A DNA stretch of 56,673 nt from an uncultured Eubacterium sp. (GCA_934561395.1 CAKTGF010000008.1:1-56673); one strand, 5' to 3'; shown: positions 1 through 8,024, numbered from the stretch's first letter. The notes: generated from the letters alone by a model not told the origin. Numbers and translations are program-made.

Positions 1-1
1 T

Positions 2-1738
2 GTTGACAAAAAATCTGCTTATATTATCGGCACAGGACTTGCAGGACTTGCCGCAGCATTCTATCTTGTTCGTGACGGACAAATGAAAGGCGAGCACATT
101 CATTTGCTTGAAAAACTTGAGTTGGCAGGCGGTAGCTGTGACGGTGAAAAGGATGTAACAAAAGGTTTCTATATGCGTGGCGGCAGAGAGATGGACAACC
201 ACTTTGAAGTGATGTGGGATATGTTCAGGGATGTGCCTTCAATAGAAACGCCGGGCGTATCTGTGCTCGATGAATACTATTGGCTGAACAAACACGACCC
301 TAATTATTCCCTTTGCCGTGCGTCAATCAATAGAGGTCAAGATGCCCATACTGACAAAAAGTTTAAGCTTGACAAAGAATCTGCGATGGCGCTTTCAACT
401 CTATTCATCACACCTGAAAAAGAGCTTGAGGGCAAAAAGATTTCAGAAGTTCTGCCTGATTCATTCTGGTCAACAAATTTCTGGCTCTATTGGCAAACTA
501 TGTTTGCTTTTCAGCGTTGGTCAAGCGCTCTTGAAATGAAAAGATATTTGTGCCGTTATGTTCATCATATTGACGGCTTGCCTGATTTCAGTGCACTTCG
601 TTTTACCAAATATAATCAATACGAAAGTATGATTTTGCCACTTGTAAAATATCTTGAATCACACGGTGTTAAAATAGAATTTGGTATGGATGTTAAGAAT
701 GTTGTGATTGAAGACAAGGGCGGCAAAAAAATTGCAAAGCAAATTGTTTATGTTAAAGACGGCAAAGAGCAAAGCATTGATTTGATTGAGGATGACCTTG
801 TATTTATTACAAACGGTTGTTGCACAGATACATCTTGCTACGGCGACCAAAATACCGCTCCCGATTTGTCAGGTATCAAAAACGGCTGCGGCGAATCTTG
901 GGATATGTGGAAAAACATCGCAAAGCAATCTAAACACGGTGAATACGGTAACCCAAATGCGTTTTGCAATGATGTTGAAGCAACAAACTGGATGAGTGCA
1001 ACTGTGCAAACATCTGACGAGGAGATAATCAAGCACATCATTAATGTTTGTAAGCGTGATCCTCGTGAGGGCAAAGTAACAACCGGCGGTATCGTAACTG
1101 TTAAAGACAGTACGGAAAATTGGTATCTTTCTTGGACAATTAACCGTCAGCCTCAATTTAAAGCACAGGATAAAAACACCGTTCTCGTTTGGCTTTATGC
1201 TCTTAACACGAACAAAGAGGGCAATTATGTTAAAAAAGCCATCAGAAATTGCACGGGCGAAGAAGTTTGCCGAGAATGGCTTTATCACATCGGAATTGAC
1301 GATAATAAAATCGATTACCTTGCAAAAAATGCGTGCAACACTACAACCTGCTATATGCCATATATCAACGCTTTCTTCCAACCAAGAAAAGAGAGCGACA
1401 GACCTAAGGTTGTGCCTGACGGAGCAGTTAACTTTGCGTTCATCGGTCAGTTTGCAGAAACTCCGAGAGATACGATTTTCACAACCGAATACTCAATCAG
1501 AACAGGTATGGAAAGCGTGTATACACTTCTTGATGTTGACCGTGGCGTACCTGAAGTTTGGGGCAGTAAATACGATGTAAGAGAGCTTTTGCGTGCTTGC
1601 TATTATGCGATTGACAAAAAGACGATTGACGAAGTACCTCTTTCATTCAAAGAAAAACTCCTGCTCAAAACAGTGATGAAGAAAGTTAAAGGTACAGATG
1701 TGGAACTGCTTTTAAAAGAAAGCGGATTAATTAAATAA
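2..1738 (+). CDS. ohyA: Oleate hydratase (MCRA family), 5'-truncated by window edge
   Basis: FAD-dependent hydratase that adds water across the cis-9 double bond of unsaturated fatty acids such as oleate, giving 10-hydroxy fatty acids; usually linked to detoxifying free fatty acids at the membrane. The frame is open from base 2, so the start lies upstream of the window. The visible N-terminus has a Rossmann dinucleotide-binding motif (GTGLAGLAAA, codons about 11-20 of the visible frame) followed by HLLEKLELAGGSCDG. The core carries typical MCRA stretches (FQRWSSALEMKRY; GQFAETPRDTIFTTEYS). The visible part is about 578 residues; the family is roughly 560-650, so only a few residues are missing. 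A terminator-like hairpin follows. Family assignment is firm; the exact substrate is inferred. Confidence 0.9.
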   Translation, partial: VDKKSAYIIGTGLAGLAAAFYLVRDGQMKGEHIHLLEKLELAGGSCDGEKDVTKGFYMRGGREMDNHFEVMWDMFRDVPSIETPGVSVLDEYYWLNKHDPNYSLCRASINRGQDAHTDKKFKLDKESAMALSTLFITPEKELEGKKISEVLPDSFWSTNFWLYWQTMFAFQRWSSALEMKRYLCRYVHHIDGLPDFSALRFTKYNQYESMILPLVKYLESHGVKIEFGMDVKNVVIEDKGGKKIAKQIVYVKDGKEQSIDLIEDDLVFITNGCCTDTSCYGDQNTAPDLSGIKNGCGESWDMWKNIAKQSKHGEYGNPNAFCNDVEATNWMSATVQTSDEEIIKHIINVCKRDPREGKVTTGGIVTVKDSTENWYLSWTINRQPQFKAQDKNTVLVWLYALNTNKEGNYVKKAIRNCTGEEVCREWLYHIGIDDNKIDYLAKNACNTTTCYMPYINAFFQPRKESDRPKVVPDGAVNFAFIGQFAETPRDTIFTTEYSIRTGMESVYTLLDVDRGVPEVWGSKYDVRELLRACYYAIDKKTIDEVPLSFKEKLLLKTVMKKVKGTDVELLLKESGLIK

Positions 1739-1748
1739 CCAAAAGCAT

Positions 1749-1780
1749 GGGAGGCAGTTTAAATCGAATTGCCTCCCTAT
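1749..1780 (+). terminator. Hairpin after oleate hydratase
   Basis: Arms GGGAGGCA (1749-1756) and TGCCTCCC (1770-1777) pair perfectly about 10 bases after the hydratase stop codon. The T tract after it is short, so this is a weak intrinsic terminator. Confidence 0.6.
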
Positions 1781-1811
1781 TTGAATAGTTTATGAGAAAT
1801 CATTAATATAA

Positions 1812-2054
1812 ATGGATACACATTCAATTGATTCAAAAGACGAGATATCAAATGAAATAACGAAAACTATTTTGAAAAACAGTAATATCAAAGAAGTTAA
1901 TGAATTGATTTTAGACAACTATGGTAATGGACACTTTATTGGTTCGGCATTTGTTGTACTATATGACGATACCAAATCGGAGGACACTTTATATAATATT
2001 GAGAATGATATATATAGAAAATTGCACGTTATAGTAAAATTGCACTTGAATTAA
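1812..2054 (+). pseudogene. Remnant of a cation diffusion facilitator (CDF) transporter C-terminal domain
   Basis: An 80-codon frame with no convincing Shine-Dalgarno sequence. Residues about 25-60 (EVNELILDNYGNGHFIGSAF, then VVLYDD and ENDIYRKL) resemble the cytoplasmic C-terminal domain of CDF metal-efflux proteins, where an NYG motif is followed by a beta strand and an amphipathic helix. All transmembrane helices are absent, and the end is out of register with the usual KHGV-type tail. I read this as the last piece of a decayed CDF gene. It could instead be a free-standing small metal-binding protein. The call is by pattern only. Confidence 0.5.
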
Positions 2055-2252
2055 AATTACTTAATCTTTGTATTAATTAAGTGAATCTACTATTATTTGT
2101 CACTGACTCTAATAGTAGGGTGCGTCATATTTGAGTTATGAATACGGTTCATTTTTCAAGAGCATGAAAAAACATCAATCTTCAACAAAAACGATAAAGA
2201 CAATCATAACCACCAGTTCAACTGGTGGTTATGATTTTACAGAGGTGCAAAA
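2055..2252. other. Intergenic stretch without intact gene
   Basis: About 200 bases between two gene remnants. The only clear structure is the perfect 17-bp inverted repeat at 2202-2236, reported separately. Confidence 0.5.
2202..2236. repeat. Perfect 17-bp inverted repeat, REP-like hairpin
   Basis: Arms 2202-2218 and 2220-2236 are exact reverse complements with one base between them; the core is ACCACCAGTT/AACTGGTGGT. No T tract follows, so it is not a classic terminator. It sits between two broken genes. Its form resembles short palindromes mobilised by IS200/IS605-type or RAYT transposases, which is inference; only this copy was noticed in the window. Confidence 0.6.
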
Positions 2253-2665
2253 ATGAAAAGATATCAGTTGTTCACAGGTTTAAGGATAGAGCGCTTGTTA
2301 TCGCTGAGGTATGTGGAATTGCTTTTGCTTTGATTACGCTTTTGTTTACAACAGTCACTTCCTTTAAGGGGTTCCTGTGGTGTATTTACATCGGCTTCTC
2401 ATTAACAATGGCTTCTGCCGCAAAGAAGGGCGAATATAAAAATTGTGCTTGCAGCCTTTTGGCAGGATATATGTGGTCACTCGCCTATGTATTCTTTCCC
2501 TCTTTTATGGAAAAAACATTTCATATTCCTTCCTTTGCCGCAATGACCGTCGGTGAACTGATCTTAACTTTTCTGATGCTGTTTGTGCATCTCAAATTTC
2601 TCCGCAACACCTGGCTGAATAAAATACCAATGGTGTTTGCAGGAGTAGGAAGGCATTGTGCTTGA
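2253..2665 (+). pseudogene. DUF1097-like membrane protein, frameshifted
   Basis: Membrane protein of unknown function with about four hydrophobic helices. A natural start is ATG 2253 behind AGAGGTG, giving MKRYQLFTGLRIE. That frame then stops, while the body of the protein (ALVIAEVCGIAFALITLLF onward, then FLWCIYIGFSLTMASAAKKG and FVHLKFLRNTWLNKIPMVFAGV) continues in the adjacent frame, which itself opens only from an implausible GTG at 2225. This points to a single-base indel near 2290. The C-terminus also ends abruptly (GVGRHCA) where the family normally continues for another two helices. Two lesions suggest a pseudogene; a sequencing error could explain one of them. Confidence 0.6.
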
Positions 2666-2710
2666 CGGCACCGCTCTGTTTTTTTGCTGTTAATAGTAGC
2701 TTAAACTGGT

Positions 2711-2736
2711 AAAAAAATAACCGCCACTTGGCGGTT
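2711..2736 (-). terminator. Terminator of the XRE gene
   Basis: On the minus strand the arms AACCGCCA and TGGCGGTT are followed by ATTTTTTT, immediately after the stop of the minus-strand regulator. Confidence 0.8.
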
Positions 2737-2737
2737 G

Positions 2738-2950
2738 TTACTGGTTTATATCTTTTTTATCTGTAATTTCTAAAATATAGTCTGTGCTGACATTATAATA
2801 GCGGGATAATTTAATGAGTATTTCTGTTGGAATATCAAGGTCGCCTCGCTCGTAGTTGCTGTAAACACGCTGCGAACAATTTAAAATTTCGGCAATTTCA
2901 CGCTGCTTTAAATCATTGTCGGTTCTTAACTCGTATATCCGCTTATACAC
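2738..2950 (-). CDS. XRE-family helix-turn-helix regulator
   Basis: Small Cro/CI-type DNA-binding protein of 70 residues if translation starts at GTG 2950. That start lies eight bases after a GGAG and gives the usual first helix (YKRIYELRTDNDLKQREIAE). An upstream ATG at 2995 would add 15 residues with no family match. The helix-turn-helix covers roughly residues 17-45 (LKQREIAEILNCSQRVYSNY), followed by the common tail LSRYYNVSTDYIL. There is no second domain. It is transcribed away from the membrane-anchored protein at 3071, and a 17-bp palindrome lies between them. Probably a repressor of that promoter and perhaps its own. Confidence 0.85.
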   Translation of the reverse strand: MYKRIYELRTDNDLKQREIAEILNCSQRVYSNYERGDLDIPTEILIKLSRYYNVSTDYILEITDKKDINQ

Positions 2951-3004
2951 AACACCATCTCCGTTTAAAGTATGGTTATAGTATATTATATGCATTATTT
3001 TGTG

Positions 3005-3033
3005 TTGACAAATAGCGGAAAATCCGCTAAAAT
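3005..3033 (+). promoter_or_regulatory. Promoter of the 3071 gene
   Basis: TTGACA (3005-3010), 17-base spacer, TAAAAT (3028-3033): close to the sigma-A consensus. The spacer is almost entirely occupied by a palindrome. Confidence 0.8.
3013..3029. promoter_or_regulatory. Palindromic operator, probable XRE site
   Basis: TAGCGGA-AAA-TCCGCTA, seven-base perfect arms around three bases, placed between the -35 and -10 elements and overlapping the first two bases of the -10. Binding here would block RNA polymerase. The neighbouring XRE protein is the natural candidate; this pairing is inferred from position. Confidence 0.65.
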
Positions 3034-3070
3034 ATCTTTATCAAAATAAAACGAGAGAGGATTACAGACA

Positions 3071-3763
3071 ATGAAAAAATCTAAAAAAGTATTAAAGGTT
3101 TTTGCAATTATTATTGCGATTGCGGTTTTAGGGTGCATTATTTACGGAGTCGGCTTTATGATTCATAACGAGGTTGTCCGCCGAAGAACCTTAGAAAATG
3201 TTTCAAGTGACCTTACTACCTCAGTCAGCAATACAACAGCAAATGACTATACCGAATATAATTATTATACTTTTCCACAAACTACCGAGCCGGAATTCAG
3301 TGAGCCCGAAGAGTTTGGATTTGAAAATATTGACAATTATGACGCAGACAGCAGATTGTGGATTAGTGTTAATTCTGTAGATAATGGATATGTATATACA
3401 CGTTATCGTGAAGATGAAGGAATTCAGTTTTACAGAGGAATGTTGTTTGAAGGTGACAATGTTGTAACATCGGTTCGCAATATAAAATCATCTGAAAATT
3501 ATCAGGTTGGAAGCAGTCTTAGATATAGCTTAGTTAATAATAATCAAATAACCTATTTAGGATTAGACGAATATAATAATGATTTAATTATCGTAAAAAG
3601 AGTTTTAATGAAAACCCTATCGGATAGTGACGGAGCCTTGTTGCTTAAATGCACAGAGTGCGGAGATGAAATGTTCTATATGTTGGCCTCATCAATAGAT
3701 TGGTCAAGCGGTAAGGTTGTTACTAAGGATGGCGATGAAATGGTAAGATACACACTACTTTGA
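3071..3763 (+). CDS. Membrane-anchored protein of unknown function
   Basis: 230 residues, not recognised as a known family. A lysine-rich N-terminus is followed by one hydrophobic segment (about 8-32, VLKVFAIIIAIAVLGCIIYG). Next comes a Thr/Ser/Glu/Pro-rich linker (about 45-85) and a mixed alpha/beta region ending with a CxxC pair (CTECGDEMFYML). The likely topology is an extracellular soluble domain on an N-terminal anchor. The start ATG 3071 follows GAGAGAGG. It has its own strong promoter carrying an operator and faces an XRE regulator, so expression is probably switched by that regulator. No function can be assigned. Confidence 0.75.
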   Translation: MKKSKKVLKVFAIIIAIAVLGCIIYGVGFMIHNEVVRRRTLENVSSDLTTSVSNTTANDYTEYNYYTFPQTTEPEFSEPEEFGFENIDNYDADSRLWISVNSVDNGYVYTRYREDEGIQFYRGMLFEGDNVVTSVRNIKSSENYQVGSSLRYSLVNNNQITYLGLDEYNNDLIIVKRVLMKTLSDSDGALLLKCTECGDEMFYMLASSIDWSSGKVVTKDGDEMVRYTLL

Positions 3764-3859
3764 TTGAATCGCTATTATTTTCATAAATCATTTGTACTTG
3801 CTGTTGAATTATGATATATTTAATTGAGATATGCAAACTTAATTAAGGGAGAATGTAAT

Positions 3860-4219
3860 ATGGAATACCCGTGGCTTGATGAATATTTAACTGCAAAAAA
3901 AGGTGTTGTAAAGGATTTTAAGGTTGAATGGAACTGGATACGCTATATGATTGACGATAAGCTTTTTGTTGCGGTTTGCCTTAGAGAAAACGGCAGCCCC
4001 AAATACATTACCTTAAAGCTTAAGCCTGAGGAGGGCGAATTTTTAAGGGGGCAGTATGAGGATATTATACCGGGTTACTATATGAACAAGGTGCACTGGA
4101 ATTCAGTAAAGTATGACGGAAAAATCCCTGACGATTTGCTTAAAGATATGCTTGATAAATCGTATCAATTGGTTTTAAGCGGCTTAAGCAAGAAAAGGCA
4201 AAGGGAGATATTGGCTTAG
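3860..4219 (+). CDS. MmcQ/YjbR family protein
   Basis: 119 residues from ATG 3860, which follows AAGGGAG; an in-frame upstream start at 3824 lacks a ribosome site. The family has a small CyaY-like alpha/beta fold of uncertain, possibly nucleic-acid-binding, role. Recognisable features are the N-terminal YPWLDEYLTAKKG, a basic and aromatic core (DFKVEWNWIRYMI, then KLFVAVCLRENGSPKYITLK) and the family-like end with NKVHWNSVKYDGKIPDDLL followed by SYQLVLSGLSKK. It stands alone between intergenic regions. Confidence 0.85.
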   Translation: MEYPWLDEYLTAKKGVVKDFKVEWNWIRYMIDDKLFVAVCLRENGSPKYITLKLKPEEGEFLRGQYEDIIPGYYMNKVHWNSVKYDGKIPDDLLKDMLDKSYQLVLSGLSKKRQREILA

Positions 4220-4308
4220 CATTTTTTCTGCGGCTTTTGAAAAATTTTTCCTTGCACAAGCTAAAATTTGTGCTATCATACACTAACAAATTTAATAAAA
4301 CACAAAAT

Positions 4309-4372
4309 ACGACATTAAATATCGGTGTAGCTATTGTCCGGTGGCTATCCAATATATTTAATGTCGTTTTTG
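4309..4372. ncRNA. Structured hairpin, possible small RNA or terminator
   Basis: A perfect 14-bp stem (4309-4322 with 4354-4367) encloses a 31-base loop. The loop can form its own small helix (TAGCT with GGCTA) around GTCCGG. A-rich bases precede and T-rich bases follow, so it could terminate in either direction. The large, GC-richer apical part is unlike a plain terminator. Whether it is transcribed cannot be told from sequence. Confidence 0.4.
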
Positions 4373-4501
4373 TTATGTAAAGGAGATAGACTGTGCAATG
4401 ACATCAAGGCTTAAAATAATGAATTTATATTAATTACGCACACGGTATAGTTAATGCTACGTGTATTTTTTCTGATTTTCACGCAAACACTACAATACCT
4501 A

Positions 4502-4530
4502 TTGACAAAGTAGGCAATGAATGATATAAT
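4502..4530 (+). promoter_or_regulatory. Consensus sigma-A promoter of the SGNH gene
   Basis: TTGACA (4502-4507), 17-base spacer, TATAAT (4525-4530): a perfect match to the vegetative consensus, 42 bases before the chosen TTG start. Confidence 0.9.
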
Positions 4531-4571
4531 TCAATCACAGTAAAAATTTGCCGAAAATTCAGGTGATTAAT

Positions 4572-5201
4572 TTGAAACAACTTTTATGCTTTGGCGACTC
4601 CAACACATGGGGCTTAATTCCAAACACAAAAAACAGATATTCTTTGGGCGTTAGGTGGACCAGCATTTTGCAGGAAAAGCTTGCACCGTATAATGTGCGG
4701 GTTTTGGAGGAGGGCTTGTGCGGCAGAACCACAATTTATGAGGATTTATACCGTGAAAACCGCAACGGTTTAAGGTCGCTGCCTGAAATACTTGAAACAA
4801 GCTATCCCATTGACGGTGCGGTTATTATGCTTGGCACCAACGATTGTAAGTCCTGCTACAAATCAAACCCATATAAAATAGCAAAGGGTATCGGCATGTG
4901 CGTTGATGAATGCCTTAAATATGTTACCCCGGATAAGATACTTATTATTTCGCCCATTTACCTTGGCAACGAGGTTTGGAAAAGCGAGTTTGACCCTGAG
5001 TTTGACAAAAATTCGGTAACTACCGCAAAGCAGCTTTTTAGGGAATACAAAAAGGTTGCAAGGGAAAAGGGCATAAATGTTATTTCCGCCGCTGATTACG
5101 CACAGCCAAGCGATGCCGACCGTGAGCATTTAACCGTTGAGGGGCATAAGGTTATGGCAGAGGCCGTTTTCAACACGCTTTTAAGCACAAAAATGGTTTG
5201 A
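4572..5201 (+). CDS. SGNH/GDSL-type hydrolase (arylesterase-like)
   Basis: Cytoplasmic serine esterase of 209 residues. The SGNH blocks are clear. Block I is CFGDSNTWG with nucleophile Ser10. The arylesterase-type second block contains LEEGLCGRTT. Block III is GTND (Asn90). Block V is DREHLTVEGH with Asp183 and His186. The order and spacing resemble the arylesterase/acyltransferase branch acting on short-chain esters, but no substrate can be named. TTG 4572 is preferred because AGGTG precedes it at good distance; TTG 4548 in frame lacks one. The HD-domain gene follows after 18 bases, probably on the same transcript. Confidence 0.88.
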   Translation: MKQLLCFGDSNTWGLIPNTKNRYSLGVRWTSILQEKLAPYNVRVLEEGLCGRTTIYEDLYRENRNGLRSLPEILETSYPIDGAVIMLGTNDCKSCYKSNPYKIAKGIGMCVDECLKYVTPDKILIISPIYLGNEVWKSEFDPEFDKNSVTTAKQLFREYKKVAREKGINVISAADYAQPSDADREHLTVEGHKVMAEAVFNTLLSTKMV

Positions 5202-5219
5202 CCCCGGATAGGAGAAAAA

Positions 5220-5816
5220 ATGAATTCAGCAATTACAAGAAACGATGCATTAAAACTTTTGGAAAAATATAACAAAGAGCCTTTTCATATTTACCACGGC
5301 TTAACTGTTGAGGGCGTTATGAAATGGTTTGCTAACGACCTTGGTTACGGCGAGGACGAGGACTTTTGGGGCACGGTAGGCTTGCTGCATGATATTGATT
5401 TTGAGGTATACCCTGACGAGCACTGCATTAAAGCCCCGGAGCTGTTAAGGGCGGCAGGAGTAAGTGATGAGGTAATCCACGGCGTTTGCTCACACGGCTA
5501 CAATTTAACCGTTGATGTTAAGCCCGAACACAAAATGGAAAAGGTGCTTTACGCAACAGACGAGCTGACAGGCTTAATCGGTGCCGCAATAAGAATGCGC
5601 CCAAGCAAAAGCGCAAAGGATTTTGAGGTTAAAAGCCTTAAAAAGAAATTTAAGGATAAAAAATTTGCCGCAGGCTGCTCACGGGAGGTTATTAAATTAG
5701 GTGCGGAGCTGCTGGGCTGGGAGCTTGATTACCTTTTTGAAAGGACAATTCTTGCTATGCGCTCTTGTGAGGATCTTGTTAAAAACGAACTTGAAAAACT
5801 GGGTTATGAGCTTTAA
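5220..5816 (+). CDS. HD-domain phosphohydrolase
   Basis: 198 residues; predicted metal-dependent phosphohydrolase. The HD signature is seen as an upstream YHGLTVEGVMKW histidine, then the metal-binding LLHDIDFEVYPDEHC, and a later CSHGYN and ATDELTGLIGA. The family acts on nucleotides or other phosphate esters; this HDIG-like stand-alone type has no well-defined substrate. ATG 5220 follows GGAGAAA. It is co-directional with the SGNH gene 18 bases upstream, so a shared transcript is likely. A hairpin with a T tract follows it. Confidence 0.85.
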   Translation: MNSAITRNDALKLLEKYNKEPFHIYHGLTVEGVMKWFANDLGYGEDEDFWGTVGLLHDIDFEVYPDEHCIKAPELLRAAGVSDEVIHGVCSHGYNLTVDVKPEHKMEKVLYATDELTGLIGAAIRMRPSKSAKDFEVKSLKKKFKDKKFAAGCSREVIKLGAELLGWELDYLFERTILAMRSCEDLVKNELEKLGYEL

Positions 5817-5828
5817 ATTTGCCTTTAT

Positions 5829-5865
5829 AGGATTGCTTAACTTTATGTTTGGTAATCCTTTTTGT
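5829..5865 (+). terminator. Terminator after HD-domain gene
   Basis: AGGATT (5829-5834) pairs with AATCCT (5854-5859), with additional internal pairing possible, followed by TTTTTGTTTT. Confidence 0.6.
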
Positions 5866-6207
5866 TTTCTTGATTATTTAATTAATAGTGATATAATGTG
5901 TTTAACTGTTAGAGAAAATTTTGCTATATAATTTTAAATTTTGTTTTTGATGGCGGCTTTAATAAACTCAATCTGCATTAAAAACGCAACAGATAATTTG
6001 AGGTGGGCATATTTTCGGCTAAAGCCATATCGTTGCCTTGTTCCGTGTTCTTTTCTGTAACATTTGCCGGGCATGGTATTAATGAGAATTTTTACCCATA
6101 CTCTTGACAGCACCAAGGCAAAATCAAATTGGATAGAGCTGATAACAAACACAATCACCGGGGCGCTCTTTTAATTGGAATAATTTTAGCCCTTTATTTA
6201 TAATTTA
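5866..6207. other. Intergenic region without a supported gene
   Basis: About 340 bases. A 74-codon minus-strand frame (5934-6158) crosses it, but it has no ribosome site, no family resemblance and unusual composition. It may be decayed DNA; I see nothing firm. Confidence 0.4.
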
Positions 6208-6236
6208 TTGACATAAATTCATTAATTTGATATATT
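6208..6236 (+). promoter_or_regulatory. Promoter of the NlpC/P60 gene
   Basis: TTGACA (6208-6213), 17-base spacer, TATATT (6231-6236), about 30 bases upstream of the ATG. Confidence 0.8.
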
Positions 6237-6266
6237 AAAATTATAAATACATCAGGAGGAATTTTT

Positions 6267-7889
6267 ATGAGAAGCTTTTGCAGGAAAATCAGTTTATTTG
6301 TAGCATTTACCCTTATTTTCACAGCATTTACCGCTTGCCTTGACAGCAGCGCCATTGAAGCGCTGGCTGCTGCAAACACCGCCGTTTCAAGCGTTTCCAA
6401 CACAGCAGACGGCGTTAAGGTTTCTTGGACTAAGGACACAGCAAAAACCGGTTACTATGTTTATCGCAAGGCAGGCTCTGCAACGAAATGGTCAAAGGTT
6501 AAAACCGTTGCAAAAAACACAACCGCCTCTTGGACGGATACAAACACCAAAAACGGCACAAAATACACCTACAAGGTGTGCTCATACAAGGGCAAAAAGG
6601 TGTATTCAAGCAGCAAAACCAAGGTTATTTATCGTTTAACCGTGCCAAGCGTAACGGTTAAACGAAAAGGCGCAACCTCAATTAATGTCAAAACAGGCAA
6701 AAACAGCTCGGCAACAGGCTACCAAATCACTTATGCAACAAACAGCAAGTTTTCAAACGCAAAAAGTGTTTATGTAAGAGGAAACACTGCCGACAAGACA
6801 ATTACAGGCCTTAAAAAATATACAAAATACTATGTAAAGGTCAGGGCGTATAAAACCGTAGGCAGCGTTAAGTATTACAGTGCATATTCCTCGGCAAAAA
6901 GCGTTATTACCTATGTTACTGCTTACACAACAAATGTTTATACCAATATTTATAATATTCCCGATTCAAAAAAGGGCAAGGTAACCACAATCCGCTATAT
7001 GTCAAAGGTTTATCTTTTTGAGATTACCGCTCAGTATTCATCGGGCTATTATCAAAGGCTTAAGTATAACGGCAAGTTTTATTACGCCTTTAACCCCAAG
7101 GGCAGCTCAAAGTTTACAACCAAAAAGAACCCTTACGATTACTCAAACGCATCGAGCAACAAATACCAGCAGGACGTGGTTGACAAGGCTGTATGGATTT
7201 TCAAAAACTGGGATACAAAGTATGTTCACGATCAATCAGAGGGCGTTAAGGACACCGACGGTAAATATGGCTTTGACTGTTCGGGCTTTGTTTCCTATGT
7301 TTTAAACCAAACCATGACAAAATACTGCAAGGCCTACAAGGTTGATAAAAACATTACAACCCTGGGTAACACAGGTGTAATTTTAAACGAGGGCTACAGC
7401 TCGGAGTTCAAAGCAACCCTTGTATGCAAGGGCAAGTATGATTATTCAAAACTCCAGCCCGGCGATGTGTTGTTCTTTAAAAACACCGAAAGCGACCCCA
7501 AGGCTTGGGACCACTGCGGAATTTATCTCGGCAACAAGCAGTTTATACACTGCACAAAGGGTGCCGACGGAGTAGAGATTTTACCGATAGCACAAAACTT
7601 TGTTGATGATTTTGTTAAGGCGATAAGGTTTGTGCCCGATGAAAACGGCTTTAAGGAAATTGACAAGTCAACAAATGCACTTAAAAATTTCTCCGTTTAT
7701 TCAAGGCAAAATGCCAACTCTGAATATAAAATCGGCAGTGTTAAAAAGGGCGACAGCGTTAAGCTTTTATACACGGTTCATACTTGTGGCTCAAAGGATT
7801 ACGCTTATATTTACGATTCAACCCAAAATCTTTATTGTTATGTTTGGTTTGACAGCAACAGGCAGCTTGATTCAATTCTCAGCTTATAA
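6267..7889 (+). CDS. Secreted NlpC/P60 peptidase with FnIII domains
   Basis: 540 residues, exported cell-wall hydrolase expected to cut gamma-D-Glu-diamino acid or related bonds in peptidoglycan stem peptides. Order: signal peptide (1 to about 36, cleavage likely near ALAAAN), two fibronectin type III modules (about 38-123 and 127-215; Lys/Thr/Tyr-rich), an SH3-like segment (about 217-285), the NlpC/P60 catalytic domain (about 300-455), and a second SH3-like tail (about 470-540). Catalytic residues appear as Cys338 in YGFDCSGFVSY, His416 in WDHCGIYLG and His428 in QFIHC; LQPGDVLFF is also typical. ATG 6267 follows AGGAGGA. It has its own promoter and is probably monocistronic. Confidence 0.92.
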   Translation: MRSFCRKISLFVAFTLIFTAFTACLDSSAIEALAAANTAVSSVSNTADGVKVSWTKDTAKTGYYVYRKAGSATKWSKVKTVAKNTTASWTDTNTKNGTKYTYKVCSYKGKKVYSSSKTKVIYRLTVPSVTVKRKGATSINVKTGKNSSATGYQITYATNSKFSNAKSVYVRGNTADKTITGLKKYTKYYVKVRAYKTVGSVKYYSAYSSAKSVITYVTAYTTNVYTNIYNIPDSKKGKVTTIRYMSKVYLFEITAQYSSGYYQRLKYNGKFYYAFNPKGSSKFTTKKNPYDYSNASSNKYQQDVVDKAVWIFKNWDTKYVHDQSEGVKDTDGKYGFDCSGFVSYVLNQTMTKYCKAYKVDKNITTLGNTGVILNEGYSSEFKATLVCKGKYDYSKLQPGDVLFFKNTESDPKAWDHCGIYLGNKQFIHCTKGADGVEILPIAQNFVDDFVKAIRFVPDENGFKEIDKSTNALKNFSVYSRQNANSEYKIGSVKKGDSVKLLYTVHTCGSKDYAYIYDSTQNLYCYVWFDSNRQLDSILSL

Positions 7890-7958
7890 TAACGGTACAA
7901 ATTACTAACAGGGCTGTATTTTACAGTCCTGTTTATTTTGTAATTCTTTGTAACACAC

Positions 7959-7988
7959 TTGACATTTTTATACAATATATTGTATAAT
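7959..7988 (+). promoter_or_regulatory. Promoter of the topoisomerase operon with overlapping palindrome
   Basis: TTGACA (7959-7964), 18-base spacer, TATAAT (7983-7988). An 18-bp perfect palindrome (7969-7986, TATACAATA/TATTGTATA) covers most of the spacer and the first four bases of the -10, so a dimeric repressor could occlude it. The binding protein is unknown. Confidence 0.75.
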
Positions 7989-8024
7989 TCAATCTGTATG
8001 TACACTTCTAACGGAGGTAATGTT

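Larger units (their letters stand above)
4220..4571. other. Intergenic region with hairpin, tiny frame and strong promoter
   Basis: About 350 bases. It contains the 4309-4367 stem-loop, an AAGGAGA (4380-4386) upstream of an 11-codon frame starting at ATG 4398 that soon stops (perhaps a gene remnant), and the consensus promoter of the SGNH gene. No other gene was seen. Confidence 0.5.

Noticed and set aside
869..1381. 170-codon minus-strand frame inside oleate hydratase
   Set aside because: Shadow of a well-supported gene; no ribosome site or domain.
4398..4433. 11-codon frame behind AAGGAGA
   Set aside because: Too short to support; may be a gene remnant or chance.
5934..6158. 74-codon minus-strand frame in the gap before the NlpC/P60 gene
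   Set aside because: No ribosome site, no recognisable family, and an unlikely residue mix; left as unassigned intergenic DNA.
6330..6345. Lipoprotein signal in the NlpC/P60 protein (FTAC)
   Set aside because: The residue three before Cys is Phe and the hydrophobic region continues; signal peptidase I cleavage near ALAAAN fits better.
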